In this document: positions 9,415-17,062 of the stretch, piece after piece
Layout of the letters: every line of letters starts with the position of its first letter
How positions within the stretch are numbered: position 1 is the first letter of the stretch
From: Bacteroides sp.
Lineage (GTDB): Bacteria; Bacteroidota; Bacteroidia; Bacteroidales; Muribaculaceae
Length of the DNA stretch: 52,757 nt
Assembly: GCA_014801865.1 (NCBI GenBank)
Contig: JAAVDH010000015.1
Coordinates: forward strand, 4,310-57,066
Direction of reading: 5' to 3'
The notes under the pieces: generated by a model
The model's database searches: none
Told to the model about the DNA's origin: nothing
The model's input: only the letters and a program-made list of their open reading frames with translations
Program-made: the position numbers and the translations under genes

Positions 9415-10605
9415 TTAGCGTCCGAAGATGTCGCGGAGTCCGTCCATGTCGAAGGTGAGGGTGAAGCGGAGTGTCTGGTCAAGGGGTGAGGTCTGTGCTG
9501 TGGCAAGCATGTAGGCTACATCAAGACGCATCACGTTGAGGGCGAATCCGGCACCCATTGTGAAGTACTGGCGGTTGCCTTTGGAGGCGTGTTCGTGGTA
9601 GTATCCCGCGCGGAGGAAGAATTGCTGGTTGTAGTTGTATTCACCACCAAGCGACCAGTTGATTTCCTTGAGTTCCTCGCTCATGCCTCCCGGGGCATCG
9701 GAGAATGACTTGAAGATACCTGTGATGGGTGACATGTTTTCCCAGTTTTCGAGCGCATCGTTGTAGGCGCGCTGTCCTTCGGGGTCGTCCATGTCGAAGT
9801 CTGCTTCGCGGGGACGTGTGGGAACGAGGAGTTTGTTGAGGTCAAGTGACAGGGAGAGGTTGTGGTAGTCGGCAAGGGGGAATGTGAATGTGGTGCCGAT
9901 TCGTAGGTTGGTGGGGAGGAAGGCCGGGTTGTTGCCGTTGTCATACGATACTTTGGAGCCGATGTTGGAGATGTCCCAACCTAATGACCACTGACATTCG
10001 TTGCGTCCAATGACGGGGAATGTCGTGTAGTAGCCGGAGATGTCGGCAGAGAATGCAGATGCACCGGTGTTCTGGTCACCGGCGTATGAGTCGCTGAATC
10101 CGAGGTCGGAGTAGATGTAGCGGAAGACGATACCCATAGAGAATTTCTCGGAGAGCTTGCGCGAGTATCCGAGGTCAAAGGCCATTTCAAAGGGGTTGAG
10201 TGTCTGTGCACCTCCGGTGACGGGGGAGGTGGTGACTTCGCCGAGGGAGAAGTAGCGCAGTGAGGCGCTGAGGGCCTGGTTGTCGTTGCGTCCGACTTTC
10301 CAGTATCCGGCTACGTAGGCGAGGAAGATATCGTTGACAAGTTTGCGGAGCCAGGGGGTGTAGCTGAGTGATATGCCACCCTGACTGTAGGCGAAGGCGT
10401 ATTTCGAGGGGTTCCAGAACTGTGAGTTTACGTCGGGGTCGGTAGCGGCTCCGAGGTCGCCCTGGGATGAACCGCGCGCATCGGGGGCAATACCGAGTGA
10501 TGTCACACCGGTCTGTATGGGGTTGAAGTCGTTCTTGTCCTGTGAGTAGGAGATGGCGGGTAGCAGAAATGCCAAAGCAATGAGTAATGCCTTTATTTTA
10601 GTCAT
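9415..10605 (-). CDS. porV: Type IX secretion outer-membrane protein PorV
   Basis: A protein of 396 residues from the ATG at 10605; another ATG at 10626 adds seven residues. The signal peptide MTKIKALLIALAFLLPAISYS begins at the inner ATG, which I prefer. The mature protein opens with the PorV pattern (TGVTSLGIAPDARGSSQGDLG) and continues as a FadL-like barrel (SQFWNPSKYAF, LRYFSLGEVT, FRYIYSDLGFS). PorV shuttles cargo with sorting tails from the translocon to the attachment complex. At least two proteins in this window (2043-4340 and 5386-7224) carry such tails. Confidence 0.93.
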   Translation of the reverse strand: MTKIKALLIALAFLLPAISYSQDKNDFNPIQTGVTSLGIAPDARGSSQGDLGAATDPDVNSQFWNPSKYAFAYSQGGISLSYTPWLRKLVNDIFLAYVAGYWKVGRNDNQALSASLRYFSLGEVTTSPVTGGAQTLNPFEMAFDLGYSRKLSEKFSMGIVFRYIYSDLGFSDSYAGDQNTGASAFSADISGYYTTFPVIGRNECQWSLGWDISNIGSKVSYDNGNNPAFLPTNLRIGTTFTFPLADYHNLSLSLDLNKLLVPTRPREADFDMDDPEGQRAYNDALENWENMSPITGIFKSFSDAPGGMSEELKEINWSLGGEYNYNQQFFLRAGYYHEHASKGNRQYFTMGAGFALNVMRLDVAYMLATAQTSPLDQTLRFTLTFDMDGLRDIFGR

Positions 10606-10723
10606 AGAGCAGGTCTTCTGGGTCATAATGATTGGGCTCCAAGGATGGGAGCTAATATTACTAACTCAGAAAAGGGCGAATTATTGCGCAGGAGAGGGAA
10701 AGTTAGGGAGGGGAGGCAGGGGG

Positions 10724-10787
10724 AATCCGCAAGCGGATTACACGGGGGACGCAGCGAGGGGGATTTCTTGGAATCCGCAAGCGGATT
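10724..10787. repeat. Two REP-like palindromes
   Basis: AATCCGCAAGCGGATT occurs at 10724-10739 and again at 10772-10787. A third copy is at 27921-27936, upstream of the REP-type transposase. The second copy and the third share a longer tail (ATTATGCAGG.GACG). They lie between porV and lpxB in a G-rich plus strand. Confidence 0.75.
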
Positions 10788-10827
10788 ATGCAGGGGACGA
10801 AAAGGGGGAGGGGATGAGGGGCGGGAT

Positions 10828-12012
10828 TTAGGGGCGGGTGAGGAGGGAGTAGAGGGCAGCGGCAGTGGTGGCTGCGGAGGGGGAGGTGCCGAGGCGGGTA
10901 CGCATCTCGGCATAGCCACGGAGCTGGGCATCACGGGCAGGGGTAGAAGGGGAGGGATGACTGGAGGAGGTAGGGTGGGAGGGGTGATTGGAGGTTGGTT
11001 GATTGGGAGGTAGGGAGGGGAGGAGGGCGGTGAGGCGGGCGGAGACGAGAGCGGGGGTGCAGAGGTGGAGGAGCATTTCGGGGATGATTTCGCGGCCTAC
11101 GATGAGGTTGGGGAGGGAGACGAATGGGGCGGAGATGAGACGACGCATGATGCGGTAGGAGAGTCGTGATCCGTTGGCACGGTAGCAGACTACCTGGGGT
11201 GTGCCGGCAAGGGCACATTCGAGTGTGGCTGTGCCGGAGGTGACGAGTGCCGCTGTGGCCATGCGCATGAGGTCAAGGGTGCAACCGGTGATGACAGGAA
11301 GTGTGGTTAGGGATTTGTAGAGCTCCGGGTCAATGGCGGGGGCACCGGCTATGAGTATGGTGTAGTCGGTGTGGGAGCGTGCGGCGGCTTCCATGATGGG
11401 GAGGTTGTTGCGTATCTCTCCGGCACGACTGCCGGGAACGAGGGCTATGATGGGTCGTCCTTCATATGGGCGCAGTTGCTCGGGTGTGGTGGCCTGGGCA
11501 AGATGGCGGTCGACTTCTTCAAGCGAGGGGTTGCCTACGTAGGTGACGGGGATGCCTTTGTCGGCAAAGTATTCTGTCTCGAAGGGGAGTATGCAGAAGA
11601 TGTGGCGCACGATTTTACGGAGTGTCTTGACGCGATATTCTTTCCAGGCCCATACTTTCGGGGAGATGTAGTAGTAGGCGGGAATGCCGAGACGGCGTGC
11701 ATAGGCTGCAAGGCGAAAGTTGAAGTCGGGGTAGTCTACGAGGATAAGTGCGTCGGGACGCTGTGTGCGCAGGGCTTCTTTGGCGGTGCGCAGATTGGCG
11801 AATATGTCGGGGAGATGACGCAGCACTTCGCTGAAGGCCATGTAGGCCATGCGTCGGTAATGAATCAGAGGCTGCGTACCGGCGGCTTCGGCCATGAGGT
11901 CGCCTCCGAGGAATGTAAATTTTGGGGCAGGGTCAATGGCTTTGAGGGCACTGATTAGTTGCGAGGCGTGGAGGTCGCCGGAGGCTTCGCCGGCAGATAT
12001 GAAGTAGTGCAT
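10828..12012 (-). CDS. lpxB: Lipid-A-disaccharide synthase
   Basis: A protein of 394 residues. It condenses UDP-2,3-diacylglucosamine with lipid X at the inner membrane in lipid A synthesis. Family signatures are clear: ISAGEASGDLHAS at the N-terminus, LVDYPDFNFRLA, YYISPKVWAWKEYRVKTL and VPGSRAGEIRNNLP. Odd: residues about 334-358 are a Pro/Ser/His-rich low-complexity insert (PPNQPTSNHPSHPTSSS...) just before the conserved C-terminal helix. It lies in a polypurine tract that is G-rich on the plus strand. It follows the GH95 gene by 30 bases. Confidence 0.95.
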   Translation of the reverse strand: MHYFISAGEASGDLHASQLISALKAIDPAPKFTFLGGDLMAEAAGTQPLIHYRRMAYMAFSEVLRHLPDIFANLRTAKEALRTQRPDALILVDYPDFNFRLAAYARRLGIPAYYYISPKVWAWKEYRVKTLRKIVRHIFCILPFETEYFADKGIPVTYVGNPSLEEVDRHLAQATTPEQLRPYEGRPIIALVPGSRAGEIRNNLPIMEAAARSHTDYTILIAGAPAIDPELYKSLTTLPVITGCTLDLMRMATAALVTSGTATLECALAGTPQVVCYRANGSRLSYRIMRRLISAPFVSLPNLIVGREIIPEMLLHLCTPALVSARLTALLPSLPPNQPTSNHPSHPTSSSHPSPSTPARDAQLRGYAEMRTRLGTSPSAATTAAALYSLLTRP

Positions 12013-12042
12013 GGGGTGACAATCAGAGATTGAGGGTGATAA

Positions 12043-14442
12043 TCAGAGTCGGAGTGTGGTGGAGTCGGAGGTGGTATGGGATACGGGAATAGTAAGGCCG
12101 TTGACAAGGAGTGTGGTGGTGGCGGGTCCTTCGGAGCGGAGCGTGACGTCGGTGACTTTGCCATTGCGCCACGAGTAGGTGAGGGTCCATCCGCCGCGGG
12201 CGAGCAGGCCTTCGACGCGACCTTGTACCTTCCATCGGTCGGGTATGGCGGGGAGAAGTGTTATGGTGTCGGGGGTGGACTGGAGAAGCATCTCGGCTAC
12301 TCCGGCGGTGCCTCCGAAGTTGCCATCGATCTGGAATGGGGAGTGGGCATCAAGGAGGTTGGGATATGTGCCTCCTCCACGGTAGGCGTCGTCGCCTTTG
12401 TATTGGTCGGGGCTTACGTAGCGAAGCAGGCGGCGATAGATTCGGTAGGCAGATTCGGCATCGCGTAGACGTGCGTAGAGGTTGACGCGCCATCCGGTGC
12501 TCCATCCGGTAGTTTCGTCTCCCTTGATTTCGAGGGTGCGTGCGGCGGCACGTGCGAGATCAGGAGTTGTGGCGGGGTCAATGTGGCGTCCGGGGAAAAG
12601 TCCGTAGAGGTGGCTCTGATGACGGTGGGTAGGCTCGACGTCATCGAAATCTTCGGGCCACTCGCAGAGGTTGCCTTTACGTCCTATGCGGTAGGGCGCG
12701 AGACGGGGAAGGACACTGTCAATTTCGGCTACGAGATCGGCGTCGACTCCGAGAGTTAGCGCGGCCAAGCGGGTGTCGGCCAGGCACTGGCGGGTAATGG
12801 CGAGGTCGGAAGTAGATCCGGCCGAGGTGGCGGCATGTGAGCCGTCGGGGGCTTTGAAGAGATTTTCTGGAGAGGTGCCGGGAGAGGTGATGAGTATTCC
12901 TTCGGGAGACTCTATGAGCCATGAGAGGCAGAATTCGGCGGCTCCCTTCATGGCCGGATAATAGCGGTTAAGAAATGCGGTGTCGGGTCGGAAGGTGTAG
13001 TGGTCCCAGATGTGTGATGCGAGCCATGCGCCTCCCATGGTCCAGTTGGCCCACATGGGGTGGCCGGTATTGAGTCCGACAGGATTTGTCATGGCCCAGA
13101 TGTCGGTGTTCTGTCCGAGACACCATCCTCGCGGTACGCCATAATAGGCTTTTGCAGAGCGCTCACCGCTGTGGGTGAGATTGTCAATGAAGGTTATCAG
13201 GGGCAGATGAAGCTCCGAGAGGTTGGTGGTGTTGGCCGGCCAGTAGTTTTCCTCGAGGTTGATGTTGGAGGTGTAGTTGCTACTCCATGGGGGGAGGATG
13301 CTTTCGCACCAAAGTCCCTGAAGGTTGGCGGGCACACCTGGTGTGCGTGATGAGCTGATGAGCAGGTAGCGTCCGAACTGGAAGTAGAGGGCTTCAAGGT
13401 CGGGGTCGTGCTGTCGCTGAGCGGAGTAGTTGAGCAGACGGCGGTCGGTGGGTATGGAGTCGAGAGATGCGTCAGAGTTACCGAGGCTCAGGCTTACGCG
13501 GTGGAAGAGATTGCGATAGTCAGTTTCGTGGGTGCGCTGTATGCTGTCGAATGAAGATGAGAGTGCACGGCTTATATTGCGATCGGCAATGGAGGTATAG
13601 GGACGTCCGTCTGTGGCAGGGTCGCGGTCAAATCCGTTGAAACTCGTGGCATTTGTGATATAGACTGTAGCTTCGTTGCCTCCCTTGACCGAAAGAGTGC
13701 CGTCGGGATTCGATGTCACGATGGATGAGGGTGCATCGGCGGCTACGATAGTACGGAAGTGTATGCCGCGCTCAGGGTCGTAGAAATGATGAGGGTCGGC
13801 GTGATAGTATACCGGCAGTGAGTGATAGGCTGCGTAGCCGTCGGAAACGATGCGTGAGCCGGTAGAGACGGTGGTGGCAGGGAGCTGTGAGGAAAGTGCA
13901 AGGGTGAAGTCAAGTCCGCCGGGTACGTTGGTGGTGAATCGCAGGGCTATGACAGAGTCGGGCGATGAGGCGATGTACTCGGTGGTGAATGGATGACCGT
14001 CGACGGAATATTCGGTAGAGGCCAAAGCGCAGTCGAGGTCAAGTTCACGATGGTAGTCGGTGATATTACGGTGGCCGTGGTGAGTGACGGTCAGAGAGCC
14101 GAGAGGCTGATAGTTTTCACTGTAATGGCCCTGTACTTTGCGCTGTAGGGAGTCGGCCGCGCTGTAGTCGCCCCGGTCAAGAGCCTGGCGTATGGCGGGA
14201 ATAGCGTTATGTGCATCGGGGGTGGTGACGCCTTTCTCCGGCTCACCGGTCCAAAGGGTTATATCGTTGAGGTTGATGCGGTCAACTTCGGGGCCGGCGT
14301 AAATGATGGCTCCGAGTTTGCCGTTGCCTATCACGATGGCTTCTTCAAAGAATTGGGCCGGACGGTCGTACCACAGCCGCAGCGGGGCGGCTTGTGACGC
14401 TATGGCGGTTAAGGCGGTTATAATCAATAGGGAGGGTCTCAT
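12043..14442 (-). CDS. GH95 alpha-L-fucosidase, secreted
   Basis: A protein of about 799 residues: signal peptide (MRPSLLIITALTAIASQA), N-terminal beta-sandwich (LRLWYDRPAQFFEEAIVIGN), then an (alpha/alpha)6 catalytic barrel. GH95 hydrolyses alpha-1,2-fucosyl linkages, as on mucin and milk glycans. The conserved active-site stretches are present: SNINLEENYWPANTTN and LLDAHSPFQIDGNFGGTAG. The ATG at 14442 is chosen over an upstream GTG at 14448. It probably acts in the periplasm on imported or surface-trimmed host fucosides. No SusC/SusD pair is nearby. Confidence 0.93.
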   Translation of the reverse strand: MRPSLLIITALTAIASQAAPLRLWYDRPAQFFEEAIVIGNGKLGAIIYAGPEVDRINLNDITLWTGEPEKGVTTPDAHNAIPAIRQALDRGDYSAADSLQRKVQGHYSENYQPLGSLTVTHHGHRNITDYHRELDLDCALASTEYSVDGHPFTTEYIASSPDSVIALRFTTNVPGGLDFTLALSSQLPATTVSTGSRIVSDGYAAYHSLPVYYHADPHHFYDPERGIHFRTIVAADAPSSIVTSNPDGTLSVKGGNEATVYITNATSFNGFDRDPATDGRPYTSIADRNISRALSSSFDSIQRTHETDYRNLFHRVSLSLGNSDASLDSIPTDRRLLNYSAQRQHDPDLEALYFQFGRYLLISSSRTPGVPANLQGLWCESILPPWSSNYTSNINLEENYWPANTTNLSELHLPLITFIDNLTHSGERSAKAYYGVPRGWCLGQNTDIWAMTNPVGLNTGHPMWANWTMGGAWLASHIWDHYTFRPDTAFLNRYYPAMKGAAEFCLSWLIESPEGILITSPGTSPENLFKAPDGSHAATSAGSTSDLAITRQCLADTRLAALTLGVDADLVAEIDSVLPRLAPYRIGRKGNLCEWPEDFDDVEPTHRHQSHLYGLFPGRHIDPATTPDLARAAARTLEIKGDETTGWSTGWRVNLYARLRDAESAYRIYRRLLRYVSPDQYKGDDAYRGGGTYPNLLDAHSPFQIDGNFGGTAGVAEMLLQSTPDTITLLPAIPDRWKVQGRVEGLLARGGWTLTYSWRNGKVTDVTLRSEGPATTTLLVNGLTIPVSHTTSDSTTLRL

Positions 14443-14529
14443 ATCCACAAAATTAGTAATAAAATCAGTAATGACAACTTTATAACCTCAAAAGGGCGGA
14501 TTCGTCACAGGACGGATTATGGCGGGGCG

Positions 14530-14537
14530 TAATTTTG
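14530..14537 (+). promoter_or_regulatory. Possible -7 box before the capsid block
   Basis: TAATTTTG followed by C fits the Bacteroidetes -7 consensus TAnnTTTG. No TTTG is found 19-20 bases upstream, so this is a weak call. A transcript from here would have a leader of about 90 bases before the first small gene. Confidence 0.35.
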
Positions 14538-14630
14538 CATCGTCACCACACACGATATCGATGCAATAGTTTTGGCCGGCCACAGATGGATGACATGAGA
14601 GAAAGAAATATTTGTAAAACCAAATTTTAA

Positions 14631-14791
14631 ATGAGGAAATGGACGATGATAAATCAAGAGAAGGAACTGGAGAATTCGGGATGGGAGAAGGTGCTGTCAG
14701 TGCTGATGTATCTGTGGCAGTTGCTGAGTGTGTTGATTCGCTTCCTGCGTCTGACGCGGAGGGAGAAGGAGAAGGACAAGGAAGCGGATTG
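14631..14791 (+). CDS. Small membrane protein at head of capsid block
   Basis: A 53-residue frame, too short for many gene callers. It starts MRKWTMINQEKELENSG (a second ATG is at 14646), has one hydrophobic helix (about WEKVLSVLMYLWQLLSVLIRFL) and a basic tail (RLTRREKEKDK). The 113-codon frame from 14639 overlaps it in another register, but its first 50 residues are acidic, Gly-rich and unlike a folded protein, so I think this frame is the coding one up to 14791. Its TGA overlaps a TTG (TTGA) in the frame of the next gene. Function unknown; it could be holin-like or anchor the capsid products to the membrane. Confidence 0.5.
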
Positions 14792-14980
14792 ACTGAGGAG
14801 GCGACTGAGGAGAATGCTGAGGAGGCCTATCTGCGTGGGCGTAATGACGCTATACGCGAGATTATGAACCGTCCCGGGCTTTATGAATCTCCCGTGGAAC
14901 GCTCAACCGGGTCGAAGAATGAGGGGGATAGCCTTACGGCAGGTTTCCTGACCCGGATTCGTCCGAGCGCTTGGGATTGA
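14788..14980 (+). CDS. Small protein upstream of capsid gene
   Basis: A 63-residue protein if started at TTG 14788; the same frame is open back to an ATG at 14639 (113 residues). The conserved-looking part is EEAYLRGRNDAIREIMNRPG followed by FLTRIRPSAWD at the C-terminus. I recall such short proteins beside capsid genes of Bacteroidales phage-like loci, but cannot name the family. The start overlaps the stop of the small membrane gene by 4 bases, suggesting coupling, or a -1 frameshift product. A scaffold or capsid-accessory role is a guess. Confidence 0.5.
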
Positions 14981-14998
14981 AGGAGGGGGAGGATGCAG

Positions 14999-15038
14999 AA
15001 TGTAAAATGCAGAATGCTGAAGGCATAATGTAAAATGC
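14999..15038. repeat. Short direct repeat AATGTAAAATGC
   Basis: The 12-mer occurs at 14999-15010 and 15027-15038 with related GCAGAATG words between. It sits in the 116-base gap before the capsid gene and probably reflects slippage-type sequence. No function is evident. Confidence 0.5.
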
Positions 15039-15096
15039 CGGATGGAGGATGTATAGTGAGATGTTGTATAATTTAAGAATTAATAGGTAATTGATT

Positions 15097-16392
15097 ATGA
15101 GTGAACTTATCAGCGGTACTCAGGGAGGTACACATGTGGCCGGCGCAGCTTTGACCACAACTTATGCCCGCGAGGCTTCACCCTCGCTTCTTGTAAATGA
15201 AGTGGACCGCAGGGTGACGCGTATACGCCCTATGTCGACTCCGCTTGACCAGATATCACGTATGGTAGGGGCTCGCTCCGCGAAGTCGATGGTGGTGGAG
15301 TATTATGCGGTAGACACAAAGAGCGGAGTTGTGGTGATGGACTCTTTGCAGGATGTGGATAAAGAGGTGTATGACAATCGCAGGGTGTATCTTCTGACGT
15401 TATCGGAGGGAAGTCTGGCTCCTACCGACACTCTGTTCGTAGCCGGAATCCGCGGGTCGGCCCCTGCTACAGGTGATGATACGGTGGTGTCACTGATGCT
15501 ATATGTCATCAAGCAGGTGACGGCTCAGACTTATCATGTAGTGGCAGTGAATGGTACGGAACAGGATGGAACGATGGGTATCAGTCCTCGTCCCGGACGC
15601 GGAACAAAACTGGTACGCATGGGACGTGGCGCTGCTGAACTTGATGTGCAGACTCCTCAGTTTGAAGCACTTCCCCGTAAGCAGCAAAATTTCTGTCAAA
15701 TTTTTAAGGCTCAGCTCGAGCAGTCGGCAGTGATGCGTCTTTCGGCCAAGGAGGTCGGGTGGCAGTTCAGCGATCAGGAGGAAGTTGCCATCATGGATAT
15801 GCGCCTTGGTATGGAGAAGAGCTATCTCTTCGGTGTGGGTGCACGTATCACCAATCCTCTTCAGGGGGATGAGGTGATGCTCACCACCGGTATATGGCAT
15901 CAGACGTCGAATACGGTGAACCTGCCTATCCATCGTCTTACGGAGAAGGATGTGATAGCCATGATGCGCAAAGCATTCACCGGTGAGAGCGCGGGTTCGG
16001 GCCGTAAGGTGCTTATAGCCGGTAGCGGACTGATAGAGGCGCTTAACTGTCTGGAATATACCCGTATGGTGACCAGCGGAGATGTGGTGACTCACTGGGG
16101 TATAGATTTCAGTGAACTCCGTTCGAAGTTCGGTACACTCTGTGTGGTACATTCGGAGGTGTTCGATCAGTGTGGTCGCGAGAATGACGGTATGATCATA
16201 GATCCGGACTATATCACCAAGTATTCGTTCATACCCTTCAAGGTGGAGCATCTTGACCTGAAGAAGAGCGGCGTGAGAAATACTGACGCTCTGGTGGTGA
16301 CCGAGGCGAGCTGTCTGGTGCTCCGTCATCCTATGGCGCATCTGCGTGTGGTGGGTGGTGTGACCGAAGATGATGAAGCGGAAGATGAGTGA
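15097..16392 (+). CDS. Phage-type major capsid protein (SU10/DUF5309-like)
   Basis: A protein of 431 residues from ATG 15097 (an in-frame TTG lies at 15091). The sequence has the outline of the SU10/DUF5309 group of HK97-fold capsid proteins: an N-arm (LLVNEVDRRVTRIRPMSTPLDQISRM), an E-loop-like region, the segment FCQIFKAQLEQSAVMRL and a later P-domain part ending LRVVGGVTEDDEAEDE. There is no signal peptide. It is followed at once by a strong terminator, as expected for a product made in large amounts. The family call is from pattern memory. No prohead protease or terminase gene is nearby. Confidence 0.75.
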   Translation: MSELISGTQGGTHVAGAALTTTYAREASPSLLVNEVDRRVTRIRPMSTPLDQISRMVGARSAKSMVVEYYAVDTKSGVVVMDSLQDVDKEVYDNRRVYLLTLSEGSLAPTDTLFVAGIRGSAPATGDDTVVSLMLYVIKQVTAQTYHVVAVNGTEQDGTMGISPRPGRGTKLVRMGRGAAELDVQTPQFEALPRKQQNFCQIFKAQLEQSAVMRLSAKEVGWQFSDQEEVAIMDMRLGMEKSYLFGVGARITNPLQGDEVMLTTGIWHQTSNTVNLPIHRLTEKDVIAMMRKAFTGESAGSGRKVLIAGSGLIEALNCLEYTRMVTSGDVVTHWGIDFSELRSKFGTLCVVHSEVFDQCGRENDGMIIDPDYITKYSFIPFKVEHLDLKKSGVRNTDALVVTEASCLVLRHPMAHLRVVGGVTEDDEAEDE

Positions 16393-16419
16393 GAGAGGGT
16401 GAATAAATAGTGATGTTCG

Positions 16420-16457
16420 ATAGGCCGCGGATGGGGCATCGGCGGCCTATTTTTTTT
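16420..16457 (+). terminator. Terminator directly after the capsid gene
   Basis: ATAGGCCGC (16420-16428) pairs with GCGGCCTAT (16442-16450) across a 13-base loop and runs into eight Ts. It separates the capsid gene from the portal part of the block. Confidence 0.9.
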
Positions 16458-16461
16458 AGAA

Positions 16462-16485
16462 TTAAACCAAATTCACTTTACTTAA
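16462..16485. repeat. 24-base motif shared with the palindromic elements
   Basis: This stretch (key words AAACCAAATT and TTACTTAA) matches 22 of 24 bases at 19263-19286 and 25454-25477. Here it lies between the capsid terminator and the ATG at 16499. It may be a leftover end of the repeat element at 19.2 kb, or a shared upstream control site; the gene at 19459 has it upstream too. Confidence 0.6.
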
Positions 16486-16498
16486 TCGTAGGAAACTA

Positions 16499-17032
16499 AT
16501 GATAGTGACTTTAGATGAGGAGCAGATGCTCGACAGGTGGTGTAGACACAAGCATCTGGGGCCGCTGCGCATGGATGCGTCAGTGGTACGTAGTGATCTG
16601 TTTGATATACGGGCCATGATGCTGGCGGAGATGAGGGGGTGGTATGGGAGAGTGCTCCGTAAGGCGCCGTTACATTTTCTGGGACTTAAGGATATGAGCA
16701 AGGTCGTGAATCTGATAGATTGCGGTGAGGGGATATATGAGGTGGCATTACCGGTAGGTGTGGTGCGTGTGGGTGAGGTGGTGATTGACGGCTGGGAGGC
16801 TCCGGCGCTCGTAGTGGCTCCCGACAGTCATGAAGCCAAGGCTCAGGCCAATCCGTTCGGCCGAGGAGGGAGTTGCCATCCTGTAGTTGTGAGGTATCCC
16901 GGCAGACTGCGGTTTTATATCGGTGAGAATCGGGGGGCTGTAATTATCGAGCGGCTTACGGCTGTGGTGGATGACGGAACGTATCAGCTTGACGATTCTC
17001 TGCTGGATTTCAGGGAGTATGTGTGTGAATGA
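16499..17032 (+). CDS. Unknown protein between capsid and portal genes
   Basis: A protein of 177 residues with no recognised family. The N-terminal half is helical (EEQMLDRWCRHKHLG... LFDIRAMMLAEMRGWYGRVL) and the second half beta-rich (YEVALPVGVVRVGEVVIDGW). There is no signal peptide. It lies 30 bases before the portal gene on the same strand. In phage head modules this position often holds head-completion or adaptor proteins, which is the most likely role but is inferred from position only. Confidence 0.65.
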   Translation: MIVTLDEEQMLDRWCRHKHLGPLRMDASVVRSDLFDIRAMMLAEMRGWYGRVLRKAPLHFLGLKDMSKVVNLIDCGEGIYEVALPVGVVRVGEVVIDGWEAPALVVAPDSHEAKAQANPFGRGGSCHPVVVRYPGRLRFYIGENRGAVIIERLTAVVDDGTYQLDDSLLDFREYVCE

Positions 17033-17062
17033 CAATAATGTAAGGGGATATAGTATAGGGGT

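Noticed and set aside
14449-14630. Phage attachment site left of the capsid block
   Set aside because: No tRNA gene and no direct repeat shared with the 19893-19916 side could be seen.
15499-16341. 280-codon minus-strand frame inside the capsid gene
   Set aside because: His/Thr/Leu-rich composition typical of an antisense shadow of a well-expressed gene; the plus strand fits a capsid family.
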